Shown piece after piece: positions 46,478-58,433 of a DNA stretch of 64,000 nucleotides. This DNA is from Calamus simplicifolius. Its lineage: Eukaryota > Streptophyta > Magnoliopsida > Arecales > Arecaceae. The stretch spans positions 683,322-747,321 of the forward strand of contig UESW01004424.1 of assembly GCA_900491605.1 (NCBI GenBank), in the 5' to 3' direction. Position 1 is the stretch's first letter. Each line of letters starts with the position of its first letter. Under the pieces are notes generated by a model. The model ran no database searches. It had not been told where the DNA came from and saw only the letters and a program-made list of their open reading frames with translations. The position numbers were made by a program, and so were the translations under genes.

Positions 46478-48793
46478 ATGGGTCTCAGGGACATAGAGTC
46501 CACTCTCCCACCAGGGTTTAGGTTCAACCCAAGTGATGAGGAGCTGGTCTGCCACTATCTCCGCAAGAAGGTTGCCAATGAAAGTGCCTCTGGAGGAACC
46601 ATGGTGGAGGTGAACTTGCATACTCGCGAGCCATGGGAACTTCCTGGTGAATCGTCTTCCAATTTTAGTATACGTTGTTGTTCATTCTATTCGTATCGTT
46701 TCTTGGTATATTTTTTTTTATTTCAAATATGATTTTTCTCATATGACTTGTAGCCTTGAAATCGTACTACTGTTTCACTTTAACAAATAAGAACAAACTT
46801 AATTATTTGCAAGGATATGACTACAGGTATGCGGCTTCCTAGCTAGAAATACCACTCTTTGACGGGAAGAGAATCTAAACAACTTTCCTCAAAGAGAGAG
46901 AGAGAGAGAGAGAGATCTTATAAACACCTTCTAAGAACAACCCTCCAACCACCAAAAAAAAAAAAAAAAAAGAGAGAAAGTTGAAGATCCACTACACATT
47001 TCATTGAGAAATTATGAAATGAGCAATGATGATAATACTATTCTCATGCATACATCCAAGCAATGCCTCCATGATACCATCAGTACAGTACTTAGGAATT
47101 TGTAGATAAATATACATTTGGTTAAGTGTATGCTGAGGAAATTGTTGCATTACAAGTTGCAAGATTATCCATAGCTGTACCTGATTTTTCTATGTTAACA
47201 AGAGATCATCAATAATATCTAGCTTGAGGAATTAAGGTGTTTATGGCTATTTAAAAGATATCATCTGATTTTCTACGTTAACAGTTGTCCGTGTATAATT
47301 CTTCGTGACTAAGCCATGTAGCTATAGCCTTGTAAAATATATATATCAACCGAAGTAATATATTAGTTTCTTAACAGTACAATACTCCAAGGGTTTGTCT
47401 TATTTTCTGAGCTGTAATCCATTCAATTTGTAAGGCATCAATGACACTGTTGTGCTAGCTGTTACACATGGATTTACCATATGGTAAAAAGCTTTCAAAA
47501 CTACATTTTGCTCTCAGTCAAATGGGAGTTTTACTGGTTTCAATCACTGAAGGTATGCATAAATATTGGAGTCTGCCTTTTTTTTTAAAAAAAAAAATAC
47601 TAATTGACCATCTTTGCATGGCTGCAGAGGTGGCTAAGCTGAGTTCGAGCGAGTGGTACTTCTTCAGCTTCCGTGACCGTAAATATGCCACTGGGTTACG
47701 CACAAACCGAGCAACAAAGTCTGGATACTGGAAGGCGACGGGGAAAGATCGCACAGTCTATGATACTACGACCCATTCGATCGTGGGGATGAGGAAGACA
47801 CTGGTCTTCTACCGTGGAAGAGCTCCGAATGGGGTAAAGACTAGTTGGGTCATGCACGAGTTCCGGCTAGAAAATCCACATACACCCCCTAAGGTATTAT
47901 CAATCCGCTCATTAATTTTGTAGGTTCTTTTGCTTCTTTGAGCTCCAGTTTAATTGTCTGTGATCGATGATCAGCCCAAATATCACGGAGCAAATTATAG
48001 CCAAAAAAAAAAAAAGCATGAGCTCACACCACCCAATGATAAACTTGAAATAAAATATTAGTTTGAGGTATATATCTACAGTGCTAAACTTCCGAATCCA
48101 TCTATCCACATGCAGACATACATGTTACTGCAGTGACATCTTGGCAACCTAGCTACACGCATTGAACCTTTTTTTTTCTTTTTAATTGGTCCCCTTCCAT
48201 GAAGATCTTTGAATATAGTTCCAATGACAACCTAGCATGTGGTTAAACTTCTAGTTTCAGGCGCAGGAGAAGCGTTTGCTCATTTAATTTAGGCGTACTC
48301 TATGTTTTTCTTGTGGCAGGAAGACTGGGTGCTGTGCAGAGTTTTTCACAAGAAGAAAGGGGATTCAGTGAATTACAGCCTGGAGAATGATCAGGACAGC
48401 AACACTGGCTGCTCCTCATCAGTACATCTGGAGTCATCCCCTTTGAATCATGACCATCCCATGCCAGATGGGTTCTATGAGCAGATGGGCTTGTCGTTCC
48501 CTACCGTCCCACATCAGGAGGGCAACAGCTCAGACTACACCTTCACTAATTTGGCAGTGTTGCACTACAACTTCTTTGATTTCCCAGCGGAGGTGGACGG
48601 CACAACCATCATGGGAGTGGACTCAATTAAAGGTGGTGAGGATGATTTTGGGATGCTGCTGGACGCTGGCATAGAAGAAGACCATGACTTGGTGGGAGGA
48701 GGGGGAGGGGTGGCAAATAGGGGGGATGAAGTTTCAAGGAGGCAAAGATCAGCTTTTGCTCTAGTATTTTACATATCTCGACATGTCTATTGA
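46478..48793 (+). CDS. NAC domain transcription factor, three exons
   Basis: Exons are 46478-46646, 47628-47893 and 48320-48793; splice sites are GT...AG and the joins keep frame, giving 302 codons. The start was chosen because MGLRDIESTLPPGFRFNPSD is the usual NAC N-terminus; an upstream in-frame ATG at 46421 would add unrelated residues. NAC subdomains in order are A (LPPGFRFNPSDEELVCHYL), B (VEVNLHTREPWELPEVAKL, spanning intron 1), C (EWYFFSFRDRKYATGLRTNR, ATKSGYWKATGKDR), D (VGMRKTLVFYRGRAPNGVKT, SWVMHEFRLE) and E (EDWVLCRVFHKKKG, exon 3). Subdomains C/D carry DNA binding and nuclear import. The rest of exon 3 is an acidic, Ser/Asp/Gly-rich tail, as expected of an activation domain. Intron positions are the standard ones for the family. 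It resembles the NAC021/022-like group, but the ortholog cannot be fixed without a tree. No damage is visible. Confidence 0.95.
46647..47627 (+). other. NAC intron 1
   Basis: 981 bp between LP|E codons, with donor GTGAAT and acceptor TGGCTGCAG. It contains an (AG)n microsatellite (46893-46914) and a poly-A run near 46955. Its position in subdomain B is conserved in NAC genes. Confidence 0.9.
47894..48319 (+). other. NAC intron 2
   Basis: 426 bp in phase 0, with donor AAG|GTATTA and acceptor TTGTGGCAG. It separates subdomains D and E, as usual. Confidence 0.9.
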
Positions 48794-50284
48794 TTAGGAT
48801 TGAAGAGTGAGAGAGATGGCCGTGTATAGAGAGATGCTGTGATTGTTGATTTGAAAGGTCCATGATATTATTTGTAGATAACACAGTTTACGTCGTAGAA
48901 ATTTCTAGTACAATTACATTCAAGAAGATTAAATTATCAAGTTCAGATGGCATTGGATTTGTTTATTTCTCTCTCTCTCTCTCTCTCTTGTTGGCTATTG
49001 TTTTATGACATATATATATGGTCCCTCTCCTAATCTGCATAATATTATGGTTGCAGAATTGCTATCGATAAATATATAGATTGGTGTAAAACCTTTCAGT
49101 TCTGCAGAACTTGCTAGGTTCTCTAAATGTTTCAGGGTATGTCTGCAAGACAAATCGGACACACAAACACCCAATTGGATGTAATTAATGTCTGATTGCA
49201 GGAAGCATACAAGAACTCATATTAAAAGGGCAATGGCGGGAAGAGTAATTACAAGAAATCATAAAAAGCATGCAATAATCTCTTAAAAAATTAATAGGTA
49301 GTTAGAGAAATCTGTAAATTGTTTAATAGTTTTTAAATATTTTAACAGGTCACCAAATTTCTCAACTAATTAGAATTCATAACTATAATTAAAGAAGAAA
49401 TTATAATTAATGATACAATGTAGCTATGGATAAAATATGCTATATTGTTAGTGTGTAATTTGTATTTATATGCATCATAGGTCTATTTTTGAGGCGATGT
49501 AGTTTGCAATAAAATAAAGCTAGATATCAAATGATGTCTTTTTGACTTTATTTTTATGAAATTTTATATTATTGCAAATAGCAATAAAGTAGATTTGATT
49601 GTAAATTATGGGAGAGAGTTTGGATTTTTTGAGGATTCATGTAGTCTGTTTACTTTTTTATTAATTATGTAGGTGAGCAATTTAAAATATTTATATAAGA
49701 TTAAAAAAATAAATAATATATTTTTTAGATTTTTTTAATGTTTTTGAGACGTGGTTAAAAGGGTCTTTATGCTAGCTTTTCTTAGGAGGCCACTTTTACA
49801 CGGGCATTTATTCCTTTCAGTATAGCAAGTACGTATCGGATGCACAGTCAAAGAAAAAGACTTGTTGTATCGTTCTTCGGTGCAGAGCGTACATCGAACA
49901 TGCGGATTGGTTGGATATCCGTGCCATCATGCGTGTCGAGATTCAATAGGCTAGTCTTGATGCGCACTGTAAGCGTGGTGGTATGGGCATGCGATCAATC
50001 CGCATGCCCGATATGTGTTTGCTGCATCGAAGGGTGTTGATTGCATGCCCGATATATGTTTGTTGTACCGAAGGGTGGCATAGTAAAACTTTTCAATTCC
50101 TTTTCCCTTCGATGCAGTAAGACTTTTTCATTCCTTTCTTTATTACGGTAGGCACCGCAAGACTTTTTCATTCATTCCTTTCTTCTTTTATTGCAGGAGG
50201 ACATTATTTGAAAGTGTTATGAAGTCCAAAGAAGCCATCTCTCATAATTGAGCTTTGATAAATGACCTAGCTTATTATATTTAG
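48794..50284. other. Downstream region of the NAC gene
   Basis: This AT-rich sequence includes a probable 3' UTR and a (TC)n microsatellite (48967-48988). It also holds a repeat at about 49830-50030 related to the one upstream of the gene, a doubled ~43-bp segment (CCCGATAT(G/A)TGTTTG twice, 50008-50075), and doubled AAGACTTTTTCATTC motifs. No gene is recognised. Confidence 0.5.
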
Positions 50285-51604
50285 TTAGGTAGTGTTTGAA
50301 CGTCAAAAAGTTATTCTAGAAATAGGAATACAAATTCTCAAGGAATAGTTTATTCCCTTGTTATTCCATATTACTGTTTTGATGAAAATATGCTATTCTA
50401 TATTATTTCAGTATAATTAATGCAGTATTATTCCAAATGATGTTTGGATGATATGGGAATAAGCATGTATTCCACTAGAAATAGATGAAATTTTTTTTTA
50501 GAAATCCCAAACATATCCCTTGACCCAATGAGAAGAAAAAATTGTTTATTAATTTAATATTTAATGTAATGACTTTAATAAATTATTTTTCATTAATAAA
50601 TAAAGTAATAATATTTTGTAAATGTCTAGATTAAAATAAGAACTTACTTAATACATTGTTTTATATAAATATAATTAAATAAGAATGAACTTAATAAAAT
50701 ATTTATTATTAATAAATTAAGAACTTTATTTTAATATCATGTCTAACTTTTAAATATTGTTTAAGTAAGTACGTTCCAAGAAGGATACTATTTATGAGAG
50801 TTTTATTTTATTTTTTTCTTGTAATAACAATCTTCATGTTTTGAAAAAATATATATGACTCTTTTCTAATCTATAGCTTTAAATCATTTTTTATTGTTAA
50901 AGTTTGAAATATTGAATTAAGAAATTTTTAACTTTATTTAAAATAAATTTATTTAATTTTAAATTGCATTATAAATAAATGTAAAAAAAATAAGTGAAAA
51001 TAGTTATTTATCTAAATAATTACACCAGCATTTGAATTATTTTTTTAATATGTATGTACCTGGCACCTTCGAAAAACGTAGGGGGCTTCGAACTTAACGT
51101 ACAATGCAACAAATTAAAAAGTTTAGAACTAAACATATGGGAACGAAACTTAAAATTTGGGAATCCTAAATCAGTATATATATTTCAATCAAAGGAACGC
51201 TAGATTTGATATTAAAAAAAAGTATAAGGCGGGCACCACGGCGTCGATAGCTCATGAGCAAATGCATCAAACATTATAACGATTCTAGCATAAAATAATT
51301 CTAGCATGTTACATTAATGAGCAGATTTTGGAAGATGATGATCTAAACACCAAGCGAGCTCGATTATGGGACCAACACTCATATAATTACAAGATTCTCA
51401 AATCATGGCATTTGAACAAATACTGTCCCAAACTTCAAGCTTGATTATACAACTGCTTATTGTCAAAGCCTGAAGACTAATCTAGGTTCTCAATATCCCT
51501 CCAATAGCCCACTTAATCCAAACTTTGTTGATGACATGATGTGCTACATAATGGAAACCAAGCCACCCATTTTGCCTTATCTGGAACCTTTGAAATATGT
51601 CGAG

Positions 51605-51769
51605 TCAGTGATCATGCCACATTATCAATTTAGGCCACCAGTGCTCAAGAAGCTTAAAGTCCTGCAACGACAAGTCGTGCATGATACATAACCTGAACAA
51701 TTTGCATATCTGAATGTCCTCAATTAAATCGAGATCAATTTTGCTCACAAGCTTCTTAGGTTCATCCAT
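51605..51769 (-). pseudogene. Unidentified 54-codon reading frame inside the Harbinger-like element
   Basis: The minus-strand frame from an ATG at 51769 reads MDEPKKLVSKIDLDLIEDIQ and continues to LEHWWPKLIMWHDH, then stops. The composition is protein-like (charged, Leu/Ile pattern) and better than the surrounding AT-rich DNA would give by chance. No family is recognised. It could be a captured exon or part of an old ORF. Confidence 0.3.
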
Positions 51770-51955
51770 ATGTTGATATTTAAAATTGATGCATCAACAC
51801 TATTTATCATGCTGGACTAAAAACATCATATATAAAAGTCATATTATAATTGAATCTGAAGATATCAGACCCCAGGTTTTAATAGACATTCTGAATAGGA
51901 ACAAAAGTTTATATTGCACAAAATCCAGATATAAATTACATCAATTTATTGCTCT

Positions 51956-52178
51956 TCAAGTGAAGAAAAATAATGGCAAAAGCTCTATATGCAAATGCTT
52001 GTTTTCAGAGTCAATCTCTATCACCAATGTTCCAAACTGTTGCAAATACAATAGACTCGACATCAATATATAATAGCATCCATAGAGCACTTCCACTTGT
52101 TCGATGAATGATTTCTCCCGATGCCCACCAATGTGTCGGATCATTTGGTCCCATCGGTTTCTACAAACGTCTTCAGAT
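51956..52178 (-). pseudogene. Unidentified exon-like fragment inside the Harbinger-like element
   Basis: After a consensus-like splice acceptor (TTTTAATTCACAG, ending about 52179), the minus strand reads SEDVCRNRWDQMIRHIGGHR and EKSFIEQVEVLYGCYYILMS, and stays open to 51956. The pattern looks coding, but I do not recognise the protein. Confidence 0.3.
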
Positions 52179-52305
52179 CTGTGAATTAAAAAGCCTCCAT
52201 CAGAAATTTATACAAGCTCTCTTCATATGTGGTGAAGGCAGTGATACCAAACAGTGGGGATTACAGAAAGGCAAAAATCAATGACTTCAAGCGCACAACA
52301 TGCAA

Positions 52306-52441
52306 ACAATAACCATAATGTCATAATTTATCTACTATGTAATTTACTTGGAAGGAGAATTTTATACCATTCAAAACAATAACCATAATGTCATAATTTA
52401 TCTACTATGTAATTTACTTGGAAGGAGAATTTTATACCATT
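52306..52441. repeat. Perfect tandem duplication, two copies of 68 bp
   Basis: The segment AACAATAACCATAATGTCAT...GAATTTTATACCATT occurs twice in direct succession without visible differences, so the duplication is recent. Confidence 0.92.
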
Positions 52442-52890
52442 AATATGCCTGGTAACTACACTTCCGCACCATGCATCTGATGCTTCTCTAAATGGGAAAC
52501 AACATGAAGCTTGTAGCTAAGGAACTTGTTACAGCAAAATTATGTATTTGCTCATTCTCAAGAGAATAAGAACTATAATTAAAAGAATAGGGTACAAACA
52601 TGATATAAACTTGGTTCAAGTTAACATAATTCAAGGTAATCTATTGAACATTTTCAAGATTAAGCATGGTACACAAACAACGTTTAAACAAGTAGCATGT
52701 AGAAGGGTTAATGATCAATGTTCAAGGACCGAAAACAGGCAAGTAGCTAAAATAAATTAGTATTACCTAAGCTTTCAAGAAGGGAAAAAAAATCAAGTTC
52801 TTACTGTTAATCTAACATTACCAATAAGACGAGATCTTCTTCACATTTATAATATACAACATGTGCAAGTGTCCACCACAAACCCTAGTG

Positions 52891-52983
52891 TCAGGCAGCC
52901 TCATCTTCATGGTTGTTGACACCTTCACATTCATCGATCCACTCATTGTATCTGTAACACATGAGCCATATTTTTGGCACTGC
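52891..52983 (-). pseudogene. Exon-like C-terminal fragment inside the Harbinger-like element
   Basis: The minus strand reads AVPKIWLMCYRYNEWIDECE and ends HEDEAA stop. An acceptor-like CAG lies just upstream. A second exon-like piece at about 53162-53211 reads LAKESIYVQGSARIWTW and is followed by a GTAAAT donor. A third, ending near 53725, reads EELLEKAIEE before a GTAGGC donor. Together they look like a spliced small gene, either captured or decayed. The protein is not identified. Confidence 0.35.
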
Positions 52984-54217
52984 CCTGATTTGAGAAGTTT
53001 CAGTGAATGACAAAGGGCACCACCAAGTTGAAAATGAACCTAACGTAGCCCAGCTCAATTATTTGACATCGAAATAGAAAGTTAGAACGGAATCATTACA
53101 TCCAATAAAAGCCATAGAAGGGGCCTCCAGTCAGCAACAATGCCAAGATTAATATTTACCATGTCCATATGCGGGCAGATCCTTGAACATAGATGCTCTC
53201 TTTTGCCAACTGTAGACTGCAGAAAAATATTATAAATGCCATCATCACGGCTGTGTCTTCTTTGTTCTTCTTATTTCAGCATATTTTTTTTCACTAATTC
53301 ACAAAAATAATATAATAGCTATAATGATACGGGTATTAGCGAATGATGATCTATGAATCCTATTTCATTTTTTCTATATCTTTTTTCTCCATACTTTGTT
53401 CTTTTAAATTAGTTTAAATTTTCTGCAAATCTAGAGGTGTTGATAATATATTATCATGCATTATTTGGATGCATGATAGTCCTAATTAAAAAACCCTAAG
53501 GGGAAAAAAAAAAAAAAACAGGAGCATCTCAGCTCCAGATCAAGATTTCAAAACTATGACCTTGCTAAGAAAGGAGGAAACCATAATATTTAAGGGGAAA
53601 AAAAGGAGTGAGAAATTCATCAAAAGAGATCACCGAGAAGGAAATAGGTTGCCTCGAAGAGCAACAGATAAGAAACCCTAGTGAAAAGTAGCGAAGAAGG
53701 CAAAAAATAGAGAGAGCCTACCTCTTCTATCGCTTTCTCAAGGAGCTCCTCAGGAATAGGAGAAGATTATGGAAAGAGGATGAAGACCGACAAGATAAGT
53801 GGGGAAGACGATGAAAACCGAAGCGAAAAGCAGGCCACATATCTGCTTGATTCTCTTCGTTAACGCGGAGAGAAGAGTCGAGAGACTTCTCGCGAGCATC
53901 CACAGAAAGAAGGCCAGAGTGGAAGAGCACAGAACTCAGGCCAGGAATTTTTTGAAACCCTAGTCGCGAGAGAAGAAAGATGAAGACCAAAGCAGAGAAA
54001 ATATCTTTGTTTTAACTTTCATCGGTGCCCTTGGAATAGCTACAGTGAGAATACGAGCTATTCCATGGGATAATGTGGAATATGAAAATAGGGATAGGCG
54101 TGTTGATGAGAATAAGAAAAACTGTGGGGCCCATGATCCTTTTTAACGCTGTTTAGGGGAATAAGTTGGAATAAGGCCCTATTCCAGAAGGAAATAGGGC
54201 ATCCAAACACTGCTTTA

Positions 54218-56826
54218 GTTGATAACATAGCTTGAATTTTGATATTCTTCTTCCCTATAAAATTACTCCATTGGCATTCCTTCCTTTTATTCCACCGCTC
54301 AAAATACCTTAGTCTAAACAGGATAATATTATGATGCTAAAGAAAAAAAAAATCCTTCACTTCACCGCGCCATCATGTTTTTCTTCCTCTCTATCTCTCA
54401 CATTAACAAATATTTTTTGAAAGTTTAAAGTGAATTTTAGTTGAGAAGTTAAAATGCCTGAAGAATTTAAAAAAATTATTTTTTCTCATGTTATATAAAA
54501 GATTTTTCAAATAAAGATTATATTGTATTCGGCTAACACGATGAAAAACAACTAAAAATAATGATAAAAAATTTATAATTTTTAATACTCAACATGATAT
54601 TCCCTATTTGCTTATCCTTTTGCATCTTATTGTGCTTACCAACAAGTGGACATGTGAATGATGTTGTAAACAAAGACAAAACTAAGAATATAAAAGAATG
54701 ATAATAAGGGGATAAATGCATTAAATGAGACCCTTCAATAAATAAAATTAAAGTTTAATTTTTAAAAAAATTATAAAAATATATTCTAACTGAACCCTTT
54801 ATTTTTTAAAAAAAGATAAGCTTTATTTTTTTTCATGAATAAAAGAATACAAATTGGAATATAGAAATCAAGAACATTTTTATAAGACCACTTTCATCGT
54901 GAGAGAGTGTTAGCGGCCGATCGAAATCATGTAGCTCAAAAACTTAAATGAAAGTTAATAGATAGCAATAGACTTAAGTTATAAATTACATATTTTTTTA
55001 ATCTAATATAAAACTAAATTTGAATATTATAAAGCGCAATCAACTTCTCAATAAATTTTCTCAGCAGAATTTGGTGTAAAAAAATGCGGCAACCTTCGGA
55101 AGCTTTAAATCTGATGAAATTTTAAATTCTTTCAAGAACGAAAGTCCCTTCTTCTAACATGCTCGGGAGATTACAATATATCATGATATTCTTTTCCCCA
55201 TTATTCTTTCATCCTCTCTCTCTCTCTTTCCAATCTGCTGTTCCTTGCACCGCCTCTTCTCTCTCGAGTTGCTTCTCTTTTTCTGTTTCCTTTTTAGATT
55301 GGTAACGATGGATAGCGATTAACATCACCATCAAGTTTTTTTCAGATTAATTATACATTGATCTTGATGATATTAGCTACTAAAAGGCCTGTTCGAATAT
55401 GTGAAGCCCAAGCTGCAGGAGGTTTAATTAGGCAGACTGAACCCATTCGCAAATCCAATTAAGCTATATATATCCATTATGTGATTTGACAACGAACCAG
55501 CCCTGGATTGTGTCGATCCGAAATTGCAAGCAACCGTGATGCATGTCTCTTCTGTTCATAGGCATCTAGTAGTGGTCCCACATGAATCACATCCTGGACT
55601 GGTTTGCTGCAGTTCAGGTGTCACACTTGATAACAACCCTTGGATGGCCATCAACATGGAACATGGCTTGTGATCTGCGTTGCAACAAGCCATGATTGGC
55701 AGCAATTCTCATGGCGGTATCAGGGCGAGCTACACTGAAATCTTTGTCACATGACATCAATGGACAGGGAAGGGGTGTGAAAGTGGCCAAGGAGGATCAT
55801 TTCTTAAAGAAATGAAGAAGGTTTACGTATGGCCCCATAATTTGGAGATATATAGCCAGACTAATGGGACAAGCAATTAATGTGACATGACAATGAGGCC
55901 GTGGCCTTGGTCCTTCATTGGTCCATTCATGTCCTTTTCCTTTTTCTCTTTGTTGTATAGGTTTCAGCCTTTTGGACAGGGAGAGCAAAGTTAAAGGTCG
56001 CACTACTTTTGGGTTGCAGCAGCTTCTCTTCAATTCCATCCATGTTGCTTGATTAAAAGATGGGTGCCCCTTTTGACAAATTTTCTCATTCCAAAAAGCT
56101 CCATCAATCACTGTGAGACAGGTGGTACCAATGCTTGTCACAAAAAAAAAAAGTTTAGAGAGCAATTAAGTGAGCCCATTCCTCGGCCGACTCAGTGACC
56201 CCTAAGCAAAGCTTCTCTTGTCCATGGAGTTCAATCAGCATTCTTCAGCAAAAGAGGCACTTTCTTATCCATCCAACAACTATATATCCTTGTTCCATCT
56301 TGCACGGCAGCCATATACTTTGTATTCATATCGATCATAGATTTTAAAGATAAAAAAGGTTTAAAAAACATGGTATGGCTTTGAATTTAAAATTATATAG
56401 ATATAAAAGCAGAAAGGAAGATTGCTGAAACTTTCTAAAGTGGGAGAGCTTGGATTTTCTTCTTGAATGCTGATGTACCCCCTTCTAATATATTTATAAA
56501 CATGCATTTATTATTGGCCTTCAAATATGCACTTTTTATCATGCTCTTGAAGCGTTTCAATTCAGAGGATATTCCAAATGGAAGATGCGTGTCCAATGCT
56601 CAACTCGTCCAATTAGGATGCTTCGTGAAATAGTGAACATACCCCGATACCCCTTTTTTTTTTTTTTTCAACGCAACGTTTGGATGGACCTTCCATCAAG
56701 TCGGCACGAATCCTCTCCAAGACATTGAGACGGCCAGGCCGGTCAAACTTGTCGACACAAGTCGGCGCAAAAAAAAAAAAAAAGCTCGGCACAAATCATT
56801 AACTAATTTAAAAGGAGAAATAAAAA
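54218..56826. other. Unassigned AT-rich intergenic sequence
   Basis: No gene, RNA or transposon family is recognised. It contains homopolymer tracts and (TC)n near 55215. The last 200 bp include short CGGCACGAATC/CGGCACAAATC fragments that resemble the GC-rich LTR DNA to the right. Confidence 0.5.
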
Positions 56827-56926
56827 ATGTGTGAAGCGCCAATTTGTCGCATAGTGAATCTCCCTCGCGTACTTCATTTTACTGTGGCAGAAGCCTGAAT
56901 GCACCTAAAATATAACTGCTCCTCAT

Positions 56927-58433
56927 AAAAAAATAAAAAATTTTTAAATGCCCATCTCAATCTCGGCGTCGGCCGATGGCTCCAAGATCGGCACCTTCAA
57001 GGCGTCCAAGATCAACGCTTTCAAGACCGACGGCCCCAAAGGCCAACATCTTCAAGACCGACGGCCCCAAAGGCGTCGACGGCTCCATGACCGATACCTT
57101 CAAGACCGACGGCCCCAAAGGCCGACACCTCCAAGACCGACGGCCCCCAAGACCGACGGCCCCAAAGGCCGACACCTCCAAGGCCAGCATCTTCAAGCTA
57201 GGCGGCCCCGGCATCTTCCTAGCCGGCCCCCTACATCTCTAAGATAGGCGGCCCTAGCACGTCCTAAGCGGCCCGACATCTTCCTAGCCGGTCCCCTACG
57301 TCTCCAAGCTAGCAGCCCAGGCACCTCCCAGTCGGCCCCGGCACTCTCCTAGCCGACCCCCAACGTCTCCAAGCTAGGCGGCCCCAGCACCTCCCAGTCG
57401 GTCCTAGCACTCTCTAGCCGGCCCCATACGTCTCCAAGCTAGGCGGCCCCGGCACTTCCCAGCCGGCCCCGACACTCTCCTAGCCGGCCCCCAACGTCTC
57501 CAAGCTAGGCAGCCCCAGCACTTCCCAGCCAGCCTCGGCACTTCCTAGCCGGCCCCGGCACCTTCCCAAGCGGCCCGACAACTTCCTAGCCGGCCCGCTA
57601 CGTCTCCAAGCTAGTCGGCCCCGGCGTCTCCAGTTCCGCCGAAGTCAGCCAAGGCCATCCCCGGCCGGCCCGACTCGGCCCCGGCATCTCCAGTTCCGCC
57701 GAGTCGGCCAAGGCCATCCCCGGCCGGCCGGGCCCGACTCAGCCCCGGCGCCTCCAGTTCCGCCGAGTCGGCCAAGGCCATCCCCGACTGGCCTGACTCG
57801 GCCCTGGCGCCTCCAAGTCCGTCGATTCGGCCCCGCCCCGGCACTATCTTGCCAGCAGGATTGGCCCCAGCCATCTCGGGTCGACCCGGCTCGGCCCTGA
57901 TAAGATGGGATTTCCCAGTTCCCGCCAGATCAGCCCCAGCGGTTCAAGAAACCGCCTCTCAGACGTGCACCGCCCAATAGCGCCAGATCCGACAAGCCCC
58001 GCCGGCTGATGGGACTTAGCCCACCAACCGCTGCTTTCTCCTTTCCGATGGGACGTAGCCCACTAACCAGCCCAGATTCACGCAAGGGCTCGATAGATCT
58101 TCTGACTTCGCGCAATCCCACGTGACCGTGCCAGAGTCAACCCCTATAAAAAGGTGAATCCACTCACCAAACAGGTATGCGCAATAACCCTCAAAATCGT
58201 CATCTCAACTTTCAGGAAGGAATCCCTCCTCCGGGAGACCTCCTTTCTCATACTAAAAAGGGGCTCTCTCGAGCCCCTCTTCAGTTGTGACCTCAGTCAC
58301 TAACTTGGCCGTCGGAGGGTCCCATCGAAGCCCCCCTCCGGTCCCGGGACTTTTCTGCAGGTAACCTGATGAAGAAGAGCCGGGAGAAGAGCCTCCGTTC
58401 CCGACGTCCAGGAGAGGTGATTGAGCGTCATCA
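56927..58433 (+). repeat. Element E, LTR copy 1
   Basis: The first ~20-25 bp of the LTR and the end of the preceding internal region are deleted. Otherwise it follows LTR 2 and 3, with visible differences in repeat numbers. TATAAAAA at 58145-58152 precedes the GGTGAATCCACTCACCAAAC region, the likely promoter; copies 2 and 3 have AATAAAAA here. Confidence 0.85.
57020..57835. repeat. Three successive GC-rich minisatellites in LTR copy 1
   Basis: The first run has ~31-bp units (GACGGCCCCAAAGGCCGACA; 57020-57190). The second has ~66-bp units (CTACGTCTCCAAGCTAGGCG, CCTCCCAGTCGGCCCCGGCA; about 57220-57610). The third has ~59-bp units (CATCTCCAGTTCCGCCGAGT, CGGCCAAGGCCATCCCCGGC; about 57615-57835). 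The same series occurs in LTR 2 and LTR 3. The reading frames of 100-200 codons found on either strand here come from the repeats. Confidence 0.88.

Larger units (their letters stand above)
50288..54214. mobile_element. Harbinger-like TIR element, non-autonomous, 3.9 kb
   Basis: The termini are imperfect inverted repeats: GGTAGTGTTTGAACGTC at the left, and AGCAGTGTTTGGATGCC read inward from the right. They are bracketed by TTA at 50285-50287 and 54215-54217. A 3-bp TTA duplication and GTGTTTGG-type ends are typical of PIF/Harbinger. The left terminus is nearly the same as the terminus of the decayed Harbinger element ending at 5707. No Myb/SANT or transposase domain is found inside; instead there are exon-like fragments on the minus strand. 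Confidence 0.75.

Noticed and set aside
48320..48793. Possible miR164 target site in the NAC last exon
   Set aside because: Looked for a TGCACGTG.CCTGCTTCTCC-like sequence and saw none.
57611..58121. Minus-strand frames rich in Ala/Gly/Leu in LTR copy 1
   Set aside because: Produced by the ~59-bp minisatellite; no domain and no conserved start.
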